From NCBI GenBank assembly GCA_017502305.1, contig JAFVVG010000032.1:1-64000 (forward strand): DNA of 64,000 bases. The letters run 5' to 3'. Position 1 is the stretch's first letter. Each line of letters begins with the position of its first letter. This DNA is from Clostridia bacterium (lineage in GTDB: Bacteria; Bacillota; Clostridia; Christensenellales; Aristaeellaceae). Shown in pieces: positions 16,840-24,048 of this stretch. The translations under genes were made by a program, and so were the position numbers. The notes beneath the pieces are model-generated. The model saw nothing but the letters and a program-made list of their open reading frames with translations. It ran no database searches and had not been told where the DNA came from.

Positions 16840-17570
16840 GAAAGGCAGTCATCCGCGAGCTTCCGCCCATGGACTACGCTGCTACGGAAGCGCTGAACAC
16901 CATTTGTACCAACCTGGTTTTCGCCGGACGTGATCTGAAGAAGATCATCTTCACCAGCTGCATTCAGAGTGAAGGAAAATCCTTCATGACCATCCGCATC
17001 GCCCAGAACATGGCCCGCCGCGGCCGAAGCGTGTGCCTGGTGGACGCCGACATGCGCCGTTCCTTCCTGGTGAAGCGCTACGGCATGGAGGTGGAAGGTC
17101 AGTTGACCGGTCTGGCCCATTACCTGGCTGGCCAGTGCGACCTGGACGACGCCGTGTATGAAACCAACCTTTACGGCGCTTGCGTGATTCCCGCCGGCCG
17201 TGACGTTTCCAACCCCATGGCCCTGATCGACTCGCCCTACTTCAGCGCTATGCTGGACGAGCTGGCCGATGCATTCGACGTGGTGATCGTTGACGCGCCC
17301 CCGGTAGGCATGGTTATCGACGCTGCCGTGATGGCCAAGGACTGCGACGGCTGTGTGTTCGTTGTGGAGTACAACCGTACCCGCCGCCGTGACCTGGCAT
17401 CCGCCCGCCGGCAGATGGAGCAGTCCGGCTGCAAGGTGCTGGGCTCCATCATCAACAAGGTGAGCTTTGACACCATCAGCGCCAAGAAGTATTACCACAA
17501 GGGTTACTACAAGCAGTATACCCACGGCTACGAACGCTACGAACGCAAGCCGGAGAAAGACGAAAAGTAA
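16836..17570 (+). CDS. CpsD/CapB-family bacterial tyrosine kinase (BY-kinase)
   Basis: A 244-residue cytosolic kinase that, with its Wzz-like partner, controls polysaccharide export by autophosphorylation. Walker A reads SCIQSEGKSF near residues 42-51, slightly altered from PGEGKST, Walker A' is CLVDADMRRS, and Walker B is VVIVDAPPVG. The C-terminal tail has a tyrosine cluster (KKYYHKGYYKQYTHGYERYE) that is the expected autophosphorylation site. The start ATG overlaps the upstream stop (ATGA). The phosphatase that would reset it is the next gene. Confidence 0.92.
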   Translation: MRKAVIRELPPMDYAATEALNTICTNLVFAGRDLKKIIFTSCIQSEGKSFMTIRIAQNMARRGRSVCLVDADMRRSFLVKRYGMEVEGQLTGLAHYLAGQCDLDDAVYETNLYGACVIPAGRDVSNPMALIDSPYFSAMLDELADAFDVVIVDAPPVGMVIDAAVMAKDCDGCVFVVEYNRTRRRDLASARRQMEQSGCKVLGSIINKVSFDTISAKKYYHKGYYKQYTHGYERYERKPEKDEK

Positions 17571-17585
17571 CCGAGGCACGAGACG

Positions 17586-18296
17586 ATGTTCGTAGATATG
17601 CACCACCATCTGATCCACGGTGTGGATGATGGTCCCCGAAATTTCGAAGACACGCAGCGAATGCTGAAGTATGCCAGCGAGCAGGGGGTACGCCACATTG
17701 TGGCCACATCCCACGCCACGCCCGGGCAGGAAGCCTTCGATGCAGAAAAATATCTCAGCCACCTGGACATGGCGCAAAAGTGGAGCGATGAACAGGGGCT
17801 GAACCTGGCGATTCATTCCGGCTGCGAGGTGCTTTATACCGACGCTGCGCCCCGGCTGCTGTCCGAGGGGTATCTGCCCACCCTGGCGCAGACATGGATC
17901 ACGCTGGTGGAGTTCTTCCCGCTGGACCCCTTTGAAAGAATCTGCCAGGCGGCGAGGCTCCTGGGCAACGAGGGCTTCACGGTGGTGATGGCCCACGTGG
18001 AGCGCTACAAGGCCCTGCAATCCATGCGGAATGTGGAAATCCTGCGGGATGAATACGGCGTGAAGATGCAGATGAATTGCAACACCGTGATCTCCAAGAA
18101 GGGATTTCTCCAGGATCGCTGGACGAAGAAGATGATCGAAAGCGGCTGCATTGATTATGTGGCTTCCGATGCGCACAACACCTCCAGCCGGCCCTGCAGC
18201 ATGCAGAAGTGCTACGAGGTGCTGTGGGAAAAGTTCGGCGAGGAAACGGCGAACGCTCTGTGCTGTAAAAACCAATTGGATTTGCTGCAATTGTAA
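17586..18296 (+). CDS. CpsB/YwqE-type PHP-family tyrosine phosphatase
   Basis: A 236-residue metal-dependent phosphatase of the PHP fold that dephosphorylates BY-kinases. It begins FVDMHHHLIHGVDDGPRN, the metal-binding HxH and family signature, and continues with VATSHATPG, HSGCEV, AHVERYKAL and ASDAHNTSSRP, covering the remaining metal ligands. Length is about that of CpsB. It lies 15 bases after the kinase, completing the LCP-Wzz-kinase-phosphatase set; the gene's own stop codon lies inside the stem of a strong terminator. No glycosyltransferase, flippase or polymerase genes accompany it. Confidence 0.93.
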   Translation: MFVDMHHHLIHGVDDGPRNFEDTQRMLKYASEQGVRHIVATSHATPGQEAFDAEKYLSHLDMAQKWSDEQGLNLAIHSGCEVLYTDAAPRLLSEGYLPTLAQTWITLVEFFPLDPFERICQAARLLGNEGFTVVMAHVERYKALQSMRNVEILRDEYGVKMQMNCNTVISKKGFLQDRWTKKMIESGCIDYVASDAHNTSSRPCSMQKCYEVLWEKFGEETANALCCKNQLDLLQL

Positions 18297-18326
18297 AAGG
18301 AGAGGCATGTGCCTCTCCTTTTACAA
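18291..18326. terminator. Bidirectional terminator between convergent operons
   Basis: A 17-base perfect stem with a 2-base TG loop, TTGTAAAAGGAGAGGCA and its complement. It has T-rich and A-rich flanks on both sides, serves the polysaccharide operon on plus and the XRE gene on minus, and contains the stop codons of both. Confidence 0.85.
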
Positions 18327-18509
18327 TTCACGGGGATCAATGTTCAGGTGTTTGCAGATCTGCACAACGAGATCAAAGGACGCGCCGCCCACGCCCCGGG
18401 AAAGCAGCGTAAGCAGCGTGCTGTAGGGGATGTTGGATTCCAGGGCAAACTGGCGCAGGCTGGGGTAGCGATCCAGAATAGCCTTGCGGAGCGCCCACTC
18501 ACGGGTCAT
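18321..18509 (-). CDS. Small XRE-type helix-turn-helix protein
   Basis: A 62-residue protein consisting of little more than a DNA-binding domain: RQFALESNIPYSTLLTLLSRG fits helices 2 and 3 of an XRE/Cro fold and is followed by FDLVVQICKHLNIDPREL, the usual helix 4-5 ending. ATG at 18509 follows GGAGGCACCCC and overlaps the stop of the DeoR gene by 4 bases (ATGA), so translation is coupled. It could be a co-regulator for the DeoR protein or an accessory DNA-binding protein. No toxin or phage partner is adjacent. Confidence 0.8.
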   Translation of the reverse strand: MTREWALRKAILDRYPSLRQFALESNIPYSTLLTLLSRGVGGASFDLVVQICKHLNIDPREL

Positions 18510-19282
18510 TGGGGTGCCTCCACAGTAGTGACGGTGAGGCCAAGCTCCTGAAGGGCGGTGCGCTGCTCGTCCAGGCAATCCAAGTCAGTGATGAGGGTGT
18601 CGAAGTCAGCGGCGTCGCAGACCTTGATGAAGGAGTCCACGCCGATCTTGCTGCCGGGCAGCAGCAGGCACTTGCGGCGGCTGTTGCGGATCACCGCGCG
18701 CTGGAAGGCGGCGGTCTCGTCGGTACCATTGGACAGGCCAAAGGAAGCTGTGAGCCCGCCGCCGGTGATGAAGCACAGGTCGAAGTGCATACGGCTGACA
18801 AACTCCGTGGCTAAGCTGTCCACCAGAGAACCGCTTTGGCGCATTTTGCCTCCGGCCAGGTAGACCTCCACGTTGGTGAAGGGGCGCATCGCCTTGGCGA
18901 TGTCCACGGAGTTGATCACCAGGGTGTAGGGGATGTCCGTGGGCAGGAAGCTGGTCATGATGTGGCCGAAGGAACCGCCGGTGAGGTAAATGCAGTCGTG
19001 CTTGCGGATCATGCTGGCGGCGGTTCGGGCGATCTCACGATAGTTGTCATAAACGGGCATGGTGGCAAAATCGCGGTCAAGGGGCGGGCGCACGCTGACC
19101 TGCTGGAGGAGAATGGCTCCGCCGTGGGTGCGCTTGCACAGACCCTGACGCTCCAGCTGTGTCAGGTCGCGACGGGCGGATTCCACGGAAATGCCGTAGG
19201 TTTCAGCAATTTCGTTTACGGTAATCTTGCCGTTTTGCTTCAGCGTTTCGATGATCTGGCGGTGGCGTTCTTCCATAAACAT
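18506..19282 (-). CDS. DeoR-family transcriptional regulator
   Basis: A 258-residue DeoR/GlpR regulator. The N-terminal winged helix (about 1-57) contains KITVNEIAETYGISVESARRDL, the DeoR recognition region. The C-terminal DeoRC sugar-phosphate sensor domain shows YLTGGSFG, VINSVDIA, VYLAGGKMR and CFITGGGLT. Such proteins usually repress sugar catabolic genes until a phosphorylated sugar binds; no sugar genes are adjacent, so the ligand is unknown. ATG at 19282 is preceded by AGAGGTGA. A 28-base palindrome overlapping the transcription start points to autoregulation. The XRE gene is translationally coupled downstream. Confidence 0.92.
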   Translation of the reverse strand: MFMEERHRQIIETLKQNGKITVNEIAETYGISVESARRDLTQLERQGLCKRTHGGAILLQQVSVRPPLDRDFATMPVYDNYREIARTAASMIRKHDCIYLTGGSFGHIMTSFLPTDIPYTLVINSVDIAKAMRPFTNVEVYLAGGKMRQSGSLVDSLATEFVSRMHFDLCFITGGGLTASFGLSNGTDETAAFQRAVIRNSRRKCLLLPGSKIGVDSFIKVCDAADFDTLITDLDCLDEQRTALQELGLTVTTVEAPQ

Positions 19283-19304
19283 GGTTGGTTCACCTCTATG
19301 AAAA

Positions 19305-19332
19305 ATGATGCTATCGAATTCGACAGCATCAT
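19305..19332. promoter_or_regulatory. Candidate autoregulatory operator (28-base palindrome)
   Basis: ATGATGCT-A-TCGAATTCGA-C-AGCATCAT is symmetric over 28 bases except for one mismatched pair. It overlaps the -10 box by two bases and covers the start site of the DeoR gene, a good position for repression by the DeoR product. Confidence 0.7.
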
Positions 19333-19359
19333 CATACAACATAAACGGAAACAAATCAA
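19331..19359 (-). promoter_or_regulatory. Promoter of DeoR-XRE operon
   Basis: On the minus strand TTGATT, 17-base spacer, TATGAT, immediately upstream of the palindrome. Confidence 0.78.
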
Positions 19360-19386
19360 TAGAAACGGTAATCGAATTTGCGTGTA

Positions 19387-20076
19387 TCAGAAGAGCGTGG
19401 ACAGCGGCACATAGGCCATGGGGATGAAGATGGCGGGCAGCAGGTTGCCTACGGCGATGTGCTTATCGTAGAGCATGTTCAGGCCGATGCCGATGATCAG
19501 CAGGCTGCCCACGGCGGACATTTCGTTGATGATGGAATTGGTGAGGATGGGGGCGATCCAGGTGGCCAGCAGGGCGATGGCGCCCTGGTACACCAGCACA
19601 GCCACGGCGGAAAGACCCACACCTGCGCCCATGGTGCTGGCGAAGAAAATGGCGGACACGCCGTCCAGGGCGGACTTGGCGATCAGCGTGGCGTGGTTGC
19701 CCCGAAGGCCGCTGTCCATGGCGCCTACAATGGCCATGGCGCCCACGCAATAAACCAGCGAGGCGGTGACAAATCCCTTGGCAAAGGTGGAATCGCTGCG
19801 ACCGTTGAGGAGCTTTCGCTCGGCAAAGGCACCCAGCTGATCCAGACGGTGCTCAATGTTGACGGCGCTGCCCAGGAGGCCGCCCACCACCATGCTGACA
19901 ATGACGCACATGGTATCACCGGTTTTGATGGCGCCGCTGACGCCAATGAGCAGCACACAAAGGCCAAGCCCCTGCATGACGGTTTCACGCATGCGCTCGG
20001 GGATGCCCTTGCGCAGGAGCAGACCCAGGGCGGTGCCGGCGATGATGGCGGCAAAGTTGATCAGCGTTCCGATCAT
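19387..20076 (-). CDS. DUF554 family membrane protein
   Basis: A 229-residue polytopic membrane protein of the DUF554 (YqgA/YdfK) family, of unknown function and possibly a transporter. It starts MIGTLINFAAIIAGTALGLL and continues with glycine- and alanine-rich transmembrane segments, about six in all (for example LGLCVLLIGVSGAI, CVIVSMVVGGLLGSAV, AVLVYQGAIALLAT, SLLIIGIGLNML). ATG 20076 is preceded by AGAAGTG; an upstream in-frame ATG at 20127 would add residues encoded across the neighbouring terminator and is rejected. It lies between the L27 operon terminator and the DeoR promoter, apparently as a single gene. Confidence 0.9.
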   Translation of the reverse strand: MIGTLINFAAIIAGTALGLLLRKGIPERMRETVMQGLGLCVLLIGVSGAIKTGDTMCVIVSMVVGGLLGSAVNIEHRLDQLGAFAERKLLNGRSDSTFAKGFVTASLVYCVGAMAIVGAMDSGLRGNHATLIAKSALDGVSAIFFASTMGAGVGLSAVAVLVYQGAIALLATWIAPILTNSIINEMSAVGSLLIIGIGLNMLYDKHIAVGNLLPAIFIPMAYVPLSTLF

Positions 20077-20104
20077 GAACAACACTTCTTTCGTAAATAG
20101 GAAA

Positions 20105-20126
20105 TGCCTGTCCCGAAGGACAGGCA
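20105..20126 (-). terminator. Terminator of the L21-Prp-L27 operon
   Basis: On the minus strand TGCCTGTCC, TTCG tetraloop, GGACAGGCA, followed by TTTCC. It lies 20 bases after the L27 stop. Confidence 0.75.
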
Positions 20127-20145
20127 CTTTGTGATTCAGGATTGA

Positions 20146-20439
20146 TTACTGAGCGATGGTCTCAACAGGATAAACAGAAACCTGCTTCTTGTCGCGGCCC
20201 TTGCGCTCGAAACGAACAACGCCGTCCACCAGAGCGAACAGGGTGTCGTCCTTGCCCTTGCCGACGTTCACGCCGGGATGGATCTTGGTGCCGCGCTGAC
20301 GGACCAGAATGTTGCCGGCCAGGGAGAACTGACCATCGGCACGCTTCGGGCCCAGGCGCTTGGATTCGCTGTCACGGCCGTTACGGGTGGAACCCATACC
20401 TTTCTTGTGAGCGAATTGCTGCAGATTGAGCTTAATCAT
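20146..20439 (-). CDS. rpmA: 50S ribosomal protein L27 with cleavable N-terminal extension
   Basis: A 97-residue L27, a component of the large subunit near the peptidyl transferase centre. It starts [10 protein letters not shown] and then [14 protein letters not shown], the normal mature N-terminus. The extension ending in FA before HKKG is the known Firmicutes cleavage site of the cysteine protease Prp, encoded immediately upstream. The body is complete ([38 protein letters not shown]). ATG 20439 follows GGAGG at 8 bases and overlaps the prp stop codon (ATGA). Confidence 0.97.
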   Translation of the reverse strand: MIKLNLQQFAHKKGMGSTRNGRDSESKRLGPKRADGQFSLAGNILVRQRGTKIHPGVNVGKGKDDTLFALVDGVVRFERKGRDKKQVSVYPVETIAQ

Positions 20440-20783
20440 CTTTTTTTCCTCCAATCTTGTATGGAAAGGTTTACGTCTTGAGGAAACTGCTCTGCCACAT
20501 CCCGCAAACCTTGATGCAGAAATCCGAAGATCACTTGCGCATCGTGCATGGCTTCGGGGGAGAGGGAGGACGGGAGACGGTAGTGCAGGGCGCCGGATTC
20601 GTTTTCAAGAACCTCGGGCACGATGCCGCACACGCTCTCCAGGCTGTTTGCGCAGGTGGCACCCAGAATGGACACAGCCGCGCAGACGATGTCGTAGCCT
20701 TCCTCGGCGTAGTCGGAATGACCATGGGCAGAGTAACCGGTGAACTGTCCATCAGCACCCCGGTAGAGGATGGCGCGGATCAT
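20436..20783 (-). CDS. prp: Ribosomal-processing cysteine protease Prp
   Basis: A 115-residue cysteine protease that removes the N-terminal extension of L27, known to be essential in Staphylococcus aureus. The catalytic pair lies in [19 protein letters not shown] (His near 22, Cys near 34), the diagnostic motif of the family. Its gene sits between rplU and rpmA, the conserved Firmicutes order. The start codon overlaps the L21 stop by one base (TAATG) and the end overlaps the L27 start by four, so all three are translationally coupled. Confidence 0.95.
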   Translation of the reverse strand: MIRAILYRGADGQFTGYSAHGHSDYAEEGYDIVCAAVSILGATCANSLESVCGIVPEVLENESGALHYRLPSSLSPEAMHDAQVIFGFLHQGLRDVAEQFPQDVNLSIQDWRKKR

Positions 20784-21088
20784 TACGCGTTGATCGCGGT
20801 GATCTCCACCTTGGTGTAGGGCTGACGGTGGCCGGCCTTACGATGATAGTTCTTCTTGCTCTTGTACTTGTAGATCACGATCTTCTCGCCCTTGACCTGA
20901 GCAACAACCTTGCCCTCGACCTTGGCGCCCTCGATCACGGGATTGCCGACCTTCACTTCTTCGCCGCCGATCATCAGCACGTCGAAGGAAATGGTGGAAT
21001 CCACATCCTGGTTGACCTTCTCGATGTAGATCACATCGCCCTGGGAAACGCGGTATTGCTTGCCACCCGTCGCAATGATTGCATACAT
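20783..21088 (-). CDS. rplU: 50S ribosomal protein L21
   Basis: A 101-residue L21, binding 23S rRNA. It begins [19 protein letters not shown] and ends [20 protein letters not shown], both diagnostic. ATG 21088 follows AGGAGGTG; a longer reading from 21142 would run into the structured leader and is rejected. It is first of the rplU-prp-rpmA operon, with a consensus promoter and a leader RNA probably bound by L21 itself for feedback control. Confidence 0.97.
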   Translation of the reverse strand: MYAIIATGGKQYRVSQGDVIYIEKVNQDVDSTISFDVLMIGGEEVKVGNPVIEGAKVEGKVVAQVKGEKIVIYKYKSKKNYHRKAGHRQPYTKVEITAINA

Positions 21089-21172
21089 GGTGCAGCACCT
21101 CCTGAAATTTACTCGCCGGGCACTGAGGTTGCGCTTGCGCACATTTGGACAGACCTCTCCCGAGCGGCTTAC
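21089..21172 (-). ncRNA. L21 leader RNA (ribosomal protein autoregulatory leader)
   Basis: The 84-base leader between promoter and rplU folds into a compact shape: an outer stem pairing CGCTCGGG with CCCGGCG, an inner GAGGT/ACCTC stem and a TGCGC-AA-GCGCA hairpin. Position and shape fit the L21 leader class of Firmicutes, in which L21 is thought to bind its own mRNA. Confidence 0.65.
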
Positions 21173-21178
21173 CGAAAT

Positions 21179-21207
21179 ATTCTACCATGGGATAGGGGCT
21201 GTGTCAA
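21179..21207 (-). promoter_or_regulatory. Strong promoter of the L21 operon
   Basis: On the minus strand TTGACA, 17-base spacer, TAGAAT; start expected near 21172. Confidence 0.85.
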
Positions 21208-21242
21208 GGGAATGACGGCGTTTTTTCAAGAAAAATCGGGGA

Positions 21243-21884
21243 TTATTCCGCGAAAAACGCGTCCAGCTTGCCCTGGGCGTTATAGCACAGGCCCTGCCAG
21301 CCGGCGCGGAGGCAGGCCTCGATATTGGCGGGGTTATCATCGATGAAAAGGGTGCGGGCGGGATCCAGCTGGAACATCTCCTGGGTCTTCTGGTAGATGA
21401 CGGGATCCGGCTTAACCAGCAGGTGATGGCTGGAGACGAACAGGCCGTCAAACAGGCGGAAGAAATCGTGGGTTTCATAGGCGTGGTCGAAGGGCTCCCT
21501 GCTGTAATTGGAGAGCACATAAACCTTTTTCCCATGGGCCTTGCAGGCGCGCAGGGCACGGAGACCTTCCTCGATTTCCTCCAGCTCGTTCCAGCTCGTC
21601 ATGATGCGGCGTATATAGGGCAACAGCTCCTCGCTTGCGCCGGTGGACATGGCGGCGAGCACTTCCTCCTGGGTCGCGCCGCCACGGTCCATCATCACCC
21701 AATAGGGGGAAAGAAACACCACGGAATGCAGTTGGCTGTGCAGATCGGGCCGGTCAGGCACGATGCGTTGAAGAAGCTCTGTGGGTCGGAAACGGAGCAG
21801 TACCTGGCCCACGTCGAACACCACGGCGTCGATCTTGTCCCAGGGCATGCGTGCGTATTGGTCATCGATCATCAGGGGGATCAT
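21243..21884 (-). CDS. HAD-superfamily hydrolase, YihX-like phosphatase
   Basis: A 213-residue cytosolic HAD hydrolase. Motif I is VVFDVGQVLLRF near residues 20-31, where the second Asp of DxD is Gly, as in YihX (sugar-1-phosphate phosphatase). Motif II is VYVLSNYS, motif III the Lys in LLVKPDPVIY, and motif IV FIDDNPANIE. This fits a small-molecule, probably sugar phosphate, phosphatase; the substrate is not determinable. ATG 21884 follows GGAGGTG. It stands alone between the L21 promoter and the divergent deoB gene. Confidence 0.88.
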   Translation of the reverse strand: MIPLMIDDQYARMPWDKIDAVVFDVGQVLLRFRPTELLQRIVPDRPDLHSQLHSVVFLSPYWVMMDRGGATQEEVLAAMSTGASEELLPYIRRIMTSWNELEEIEEGLRALRACKAHGKKVYVLSNYSREPFDHAYETHDFFRLFDGLFVSSHHLLVKPDPVIYQKTQEMFQLDPARTLFIDDNPANIEACLRAGWQGLCYNAQGKLDAFFAE

Positions 21885-21993
21885 CTTATGCACCTCCAAT
21901 ATCAAAAGCATACGCTATGGGTAAAGAAAAATCAAGCCGGACTTTTCATTTTGGCCAAAATCGTGTACAATAAAAACAAGGAGTGTGATCCCC

Positions 21994-23151
21994 ATGAAAA
22001 GAGTATTTATCACCGTTTTGGATGGTGCGGGCGCCGGCTGGCTGCCGGATGCCGCGCAATATGGCGACGAGGGCGCTTCCACCATCGCCCATGTGATTGA
22101 AAAGTGCCGGCCCAAGTTGCCCAACATGGCCAAGCTGGGCCTGGGGCATATCGAGGCTCTGGGCTATCCCAAGGACGAGAATGCCGTGGGTGCCTTTGGC
22201 CGCAGCATGGAGAAAAGCGCCGGCAAGGACACCACCACCGGCCACTGGGAGATCAGCGGTCTGCGGCTGGAGAAGCCTTTCCCAACCTTCATCAATTTCC
22301 CCCAGGAGTTCATCGAGGCTTATGAAAAGGCCATCGGCTATAAGGTGATCGGCAACAAGCCTGCCTCCGGCACGGCCATCCTGGAGGAGCTGGGCCCGGA
22401 GCATGTGGCCAACCGCACCCCCATTGTGTATACCTCCGCCGACAGCGTGTTCCAGATTGCCTGTCACGAGGAGGTCTTCAGCCGGGAAGAACTGTACGGG
22501 TTCTGCCGCATTGCCCGTGAGATGCTCCAGGGCGACCTGGGGGTGGGCCGCGTGATCGCCCGCCCCTTCGTTGGCGAGCCTGGCGCCTATGTGCGCACCA
22601 GCGGCCGGAAGGATTTCTCACTGCCCCCTTGCGGTGAAACGCTGCTGGATGTGGTCAGCAAAGCCGGCATGCAGAGCCTGGGCGTGGGCAAGATTGAAGA
22701 TATCTTCGATTTCCGGGGGCTGACGGGCTCCAACCACGCCAGCGGCAACCCGGCCTGCATTGAGGCGCAGATTGCCTATATGAAGCAGGAGTTTGACGGG
22801 CTGTGCTTCACCAACCTGGTAGACACGGACTCTCTCTACGGTCACCGCAACGACGCTGAGGGCTTCGCCAAGGCACTGGAGTATTTCGATGGGAAGCTGC
22901 CGGAGATTCAAGGCCTGATGGGCGAGGGTGACCTGCTGATCGTCACCGCCGACCACGGCTGCGATCCTACCTATCCTGGTACCGATCACACCCGTGAGCA
23001 TATTCCGCTGCTGGTATGGCATCCCGGCATGAAGAAGCTGGTGGACCTGGGTACCCGCACGACCTATGCGGATATCGCCGCCACGGCCGCCCAGTGGCTG
23101 GGCCTGCCGGAGCGGTTTGGCGCCACGTCCTTCTGTGACAAGCTGATGTAA
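21994..23151 (+). CDS. deoB: Phosphopentomutase
   Basis: A 385-residue alkaline-phosphatase-superfamily enzyme that interconverts ribose-1-phosphate or deoxyribose-1-phosphate with the 5-phosphate in nucleoside salvage. Metal ligands are seen at the N-terminus (FITVLDGAGAG), in the central DTTTGHWEISG segment with the phosphate-accepting Thr, and in the C-terminal VTADHGCDPTYPGTDHTRE. The length is standard. I start at ATG 21994 with AAGGAG 10 bases before; an in-frame GTG at 21985 is too close to that site. The purine nucleoside phosphorylase gene follows after 12 bases, so product of one is substrate of the other. TACAAT at 21966-21971 is a likely -10 box. Confidence 0.95.
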   Translation: MKRVFITVLDGAGAGWLPDAAQYGDEGASTIAHVIEKCRPKLPNMAKLGLGHIEALGYPKDENAVGAFGRSMEKSAGKDTTTGHWEISGLRLEKPFPTFINFPQEFIEAYEKAIGYKVIGNKPASGTAILEELGPEHVANRTPIVYTSADSVFQIACHEEVFSREELYGFCRIAREMLQGDLGVGRVIARPFVGEPGAYVRTSGRKDFSLPPCGETLLDVVSKAGMQSLGVGKIEDIFDFRGLTGSNHASGNPACIEAQIAYMKQEFDGLCFTNLVDTDSLYGHRNDAEGFAKALEYFDGKLPEIQGLMGEGDLLIVTADHGCDPTYPGTDHTREHIPLLVWHPGMKKLVDLGTRTTYADIAATAAQWLGLPERFGATSFCDKLM

Positions 23152-23163
23152 GGAGAGAACAAT

Positions 23164-23982
23164 ATGGTTACGTATGAGCAGATTGTGAATTGTGCCGAGA
23201 CCATCCGAAAGGCCGTGGGCGGGGCGGAGATCGGCGTGGTGCTGGGCAGCGGCCTGGGCGATTATGTAGAGGCCCTGGAGGACGCCAGGTACATTGATTA
23301 CAAGGATATCCCCGGCTTCCCGGTTTCCACCGCCCCCGGCCACGAGGGCCGCTGGTGGACGGGCAAGCTCCACGGTAAAACGGTGTGCATGATGCAGGGC
23401 CGCGTCCACGCCTACGAGGGCTATGAGCTGGATCTGATCACCATGCCCATCCGCATCATGAAGCTGCTGGGGGTGAAGACGCTGATCCTGACCAATGCGG
23501 CCGGCGGCGTGAACGAGACCTTCAAGCCCGGCACGCTGATGATCCTGACGGACTGCATCAACTTCTCCGGCAAGAATCCTCTTACGGGCCCCAACATGGA
23601 CGAGTTCGGCCCCCGCTTCCCGGACATGACCTATGCCTATGCCCCGGAGCTGGTGAAGCTGTGCGAGGATACCGCCCGGAAGATCGGCGCGGACTGCGTG
23701 CGCAAGGGTGTGTACATGTGGTTCAACGGCCCCTGCTACGAAACCCCGGCGGAAATCCGTCTGGCCCGTTTCTGCGGCGCCGACGCCGTTGGCATGTCCA
23801 CCGTGCCGGAGACCATTGTGGCCAACCATTGCGGCATCAAGGTGCTGGGTGTGAGCTGCATCACCAACATGGCTGCCGGCATCCTGGACCAGAAGCTGGA
23901 TCACGCAGAGGTGGTGGAGGTGGCCAACCGGGTGAAGGCTACCTTCCGGCAGCTGCTGGACGAGACCATCGCCGCCATGTAA
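23164..23982 (+). CDS. Purine-nucleoside phosphorylase (trimeric type)
   Basis: A 272-residue phosphorylase that splits purine nucleosides with phosphate into base and ribose-1-phosphate, which deoB then isomerises. Phosphate-binding GVVLGSGLGDYV (residues about 24-35), GHEGRWWTG, MQGRVHAYEGY, LTNAAGGVNETFKPG and VGMSTVPETIVA identify the low-molecular-weight trimeric PNP group (PunA/PNP-II). AGGAGAGAAC precedes the ATG. Operon with deoB; a hairpin-T6 terminator follows 18 bases after its stop. Confidence 0.95.
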   Translation: MVTYEQIVNCAETIRKAVGGAEIGVVLGSGLGDYVEALEDARYIDYKDIPGFPVSTAPGHEGRWWTGKLHGKTVCMMQGRVHAYEGYELDLITMPIRIMKLLGVKTLILTNAAGGVNETFKPGTLMILTDCINFSGKNPLTGPNMDEFGPRFPDMTYAYAPELVKLCEDTARKIGADCVRKGVYMWFNGPCYETPAEIRLARFCGADAVGMSTVPETIVANHCGIKVLGVSCITNMAAGILDQKLDHAEVVEVANRVKATFRQLLDETIAAM

Positions 23983-24000
23983 TATTTCCCATGCAAATTG

Positions 24001-24045
24001 CCCCCTTCCAATGGTCACACTACGGCCAAAGGAAGGGGGTTTTTT
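24001..24045 (+). terminator. Terminator of deoB-PNP operon that also contains the dacF ribosome binding site
   Basis: CCCCCTTCC and GGAAGGGGG form a 9-base stem, with an inner TGGTC/GGCCA stem, followed by TTTTTT. The 3' arm GGAAGGGGG is also the only Shine-Dalgarno-like sequence before the dacF GTG start at 24049, so the structure could limit both transcription and translation of dacF. Confidence 0.78.
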
Positions 24046-24048
24046 CGC

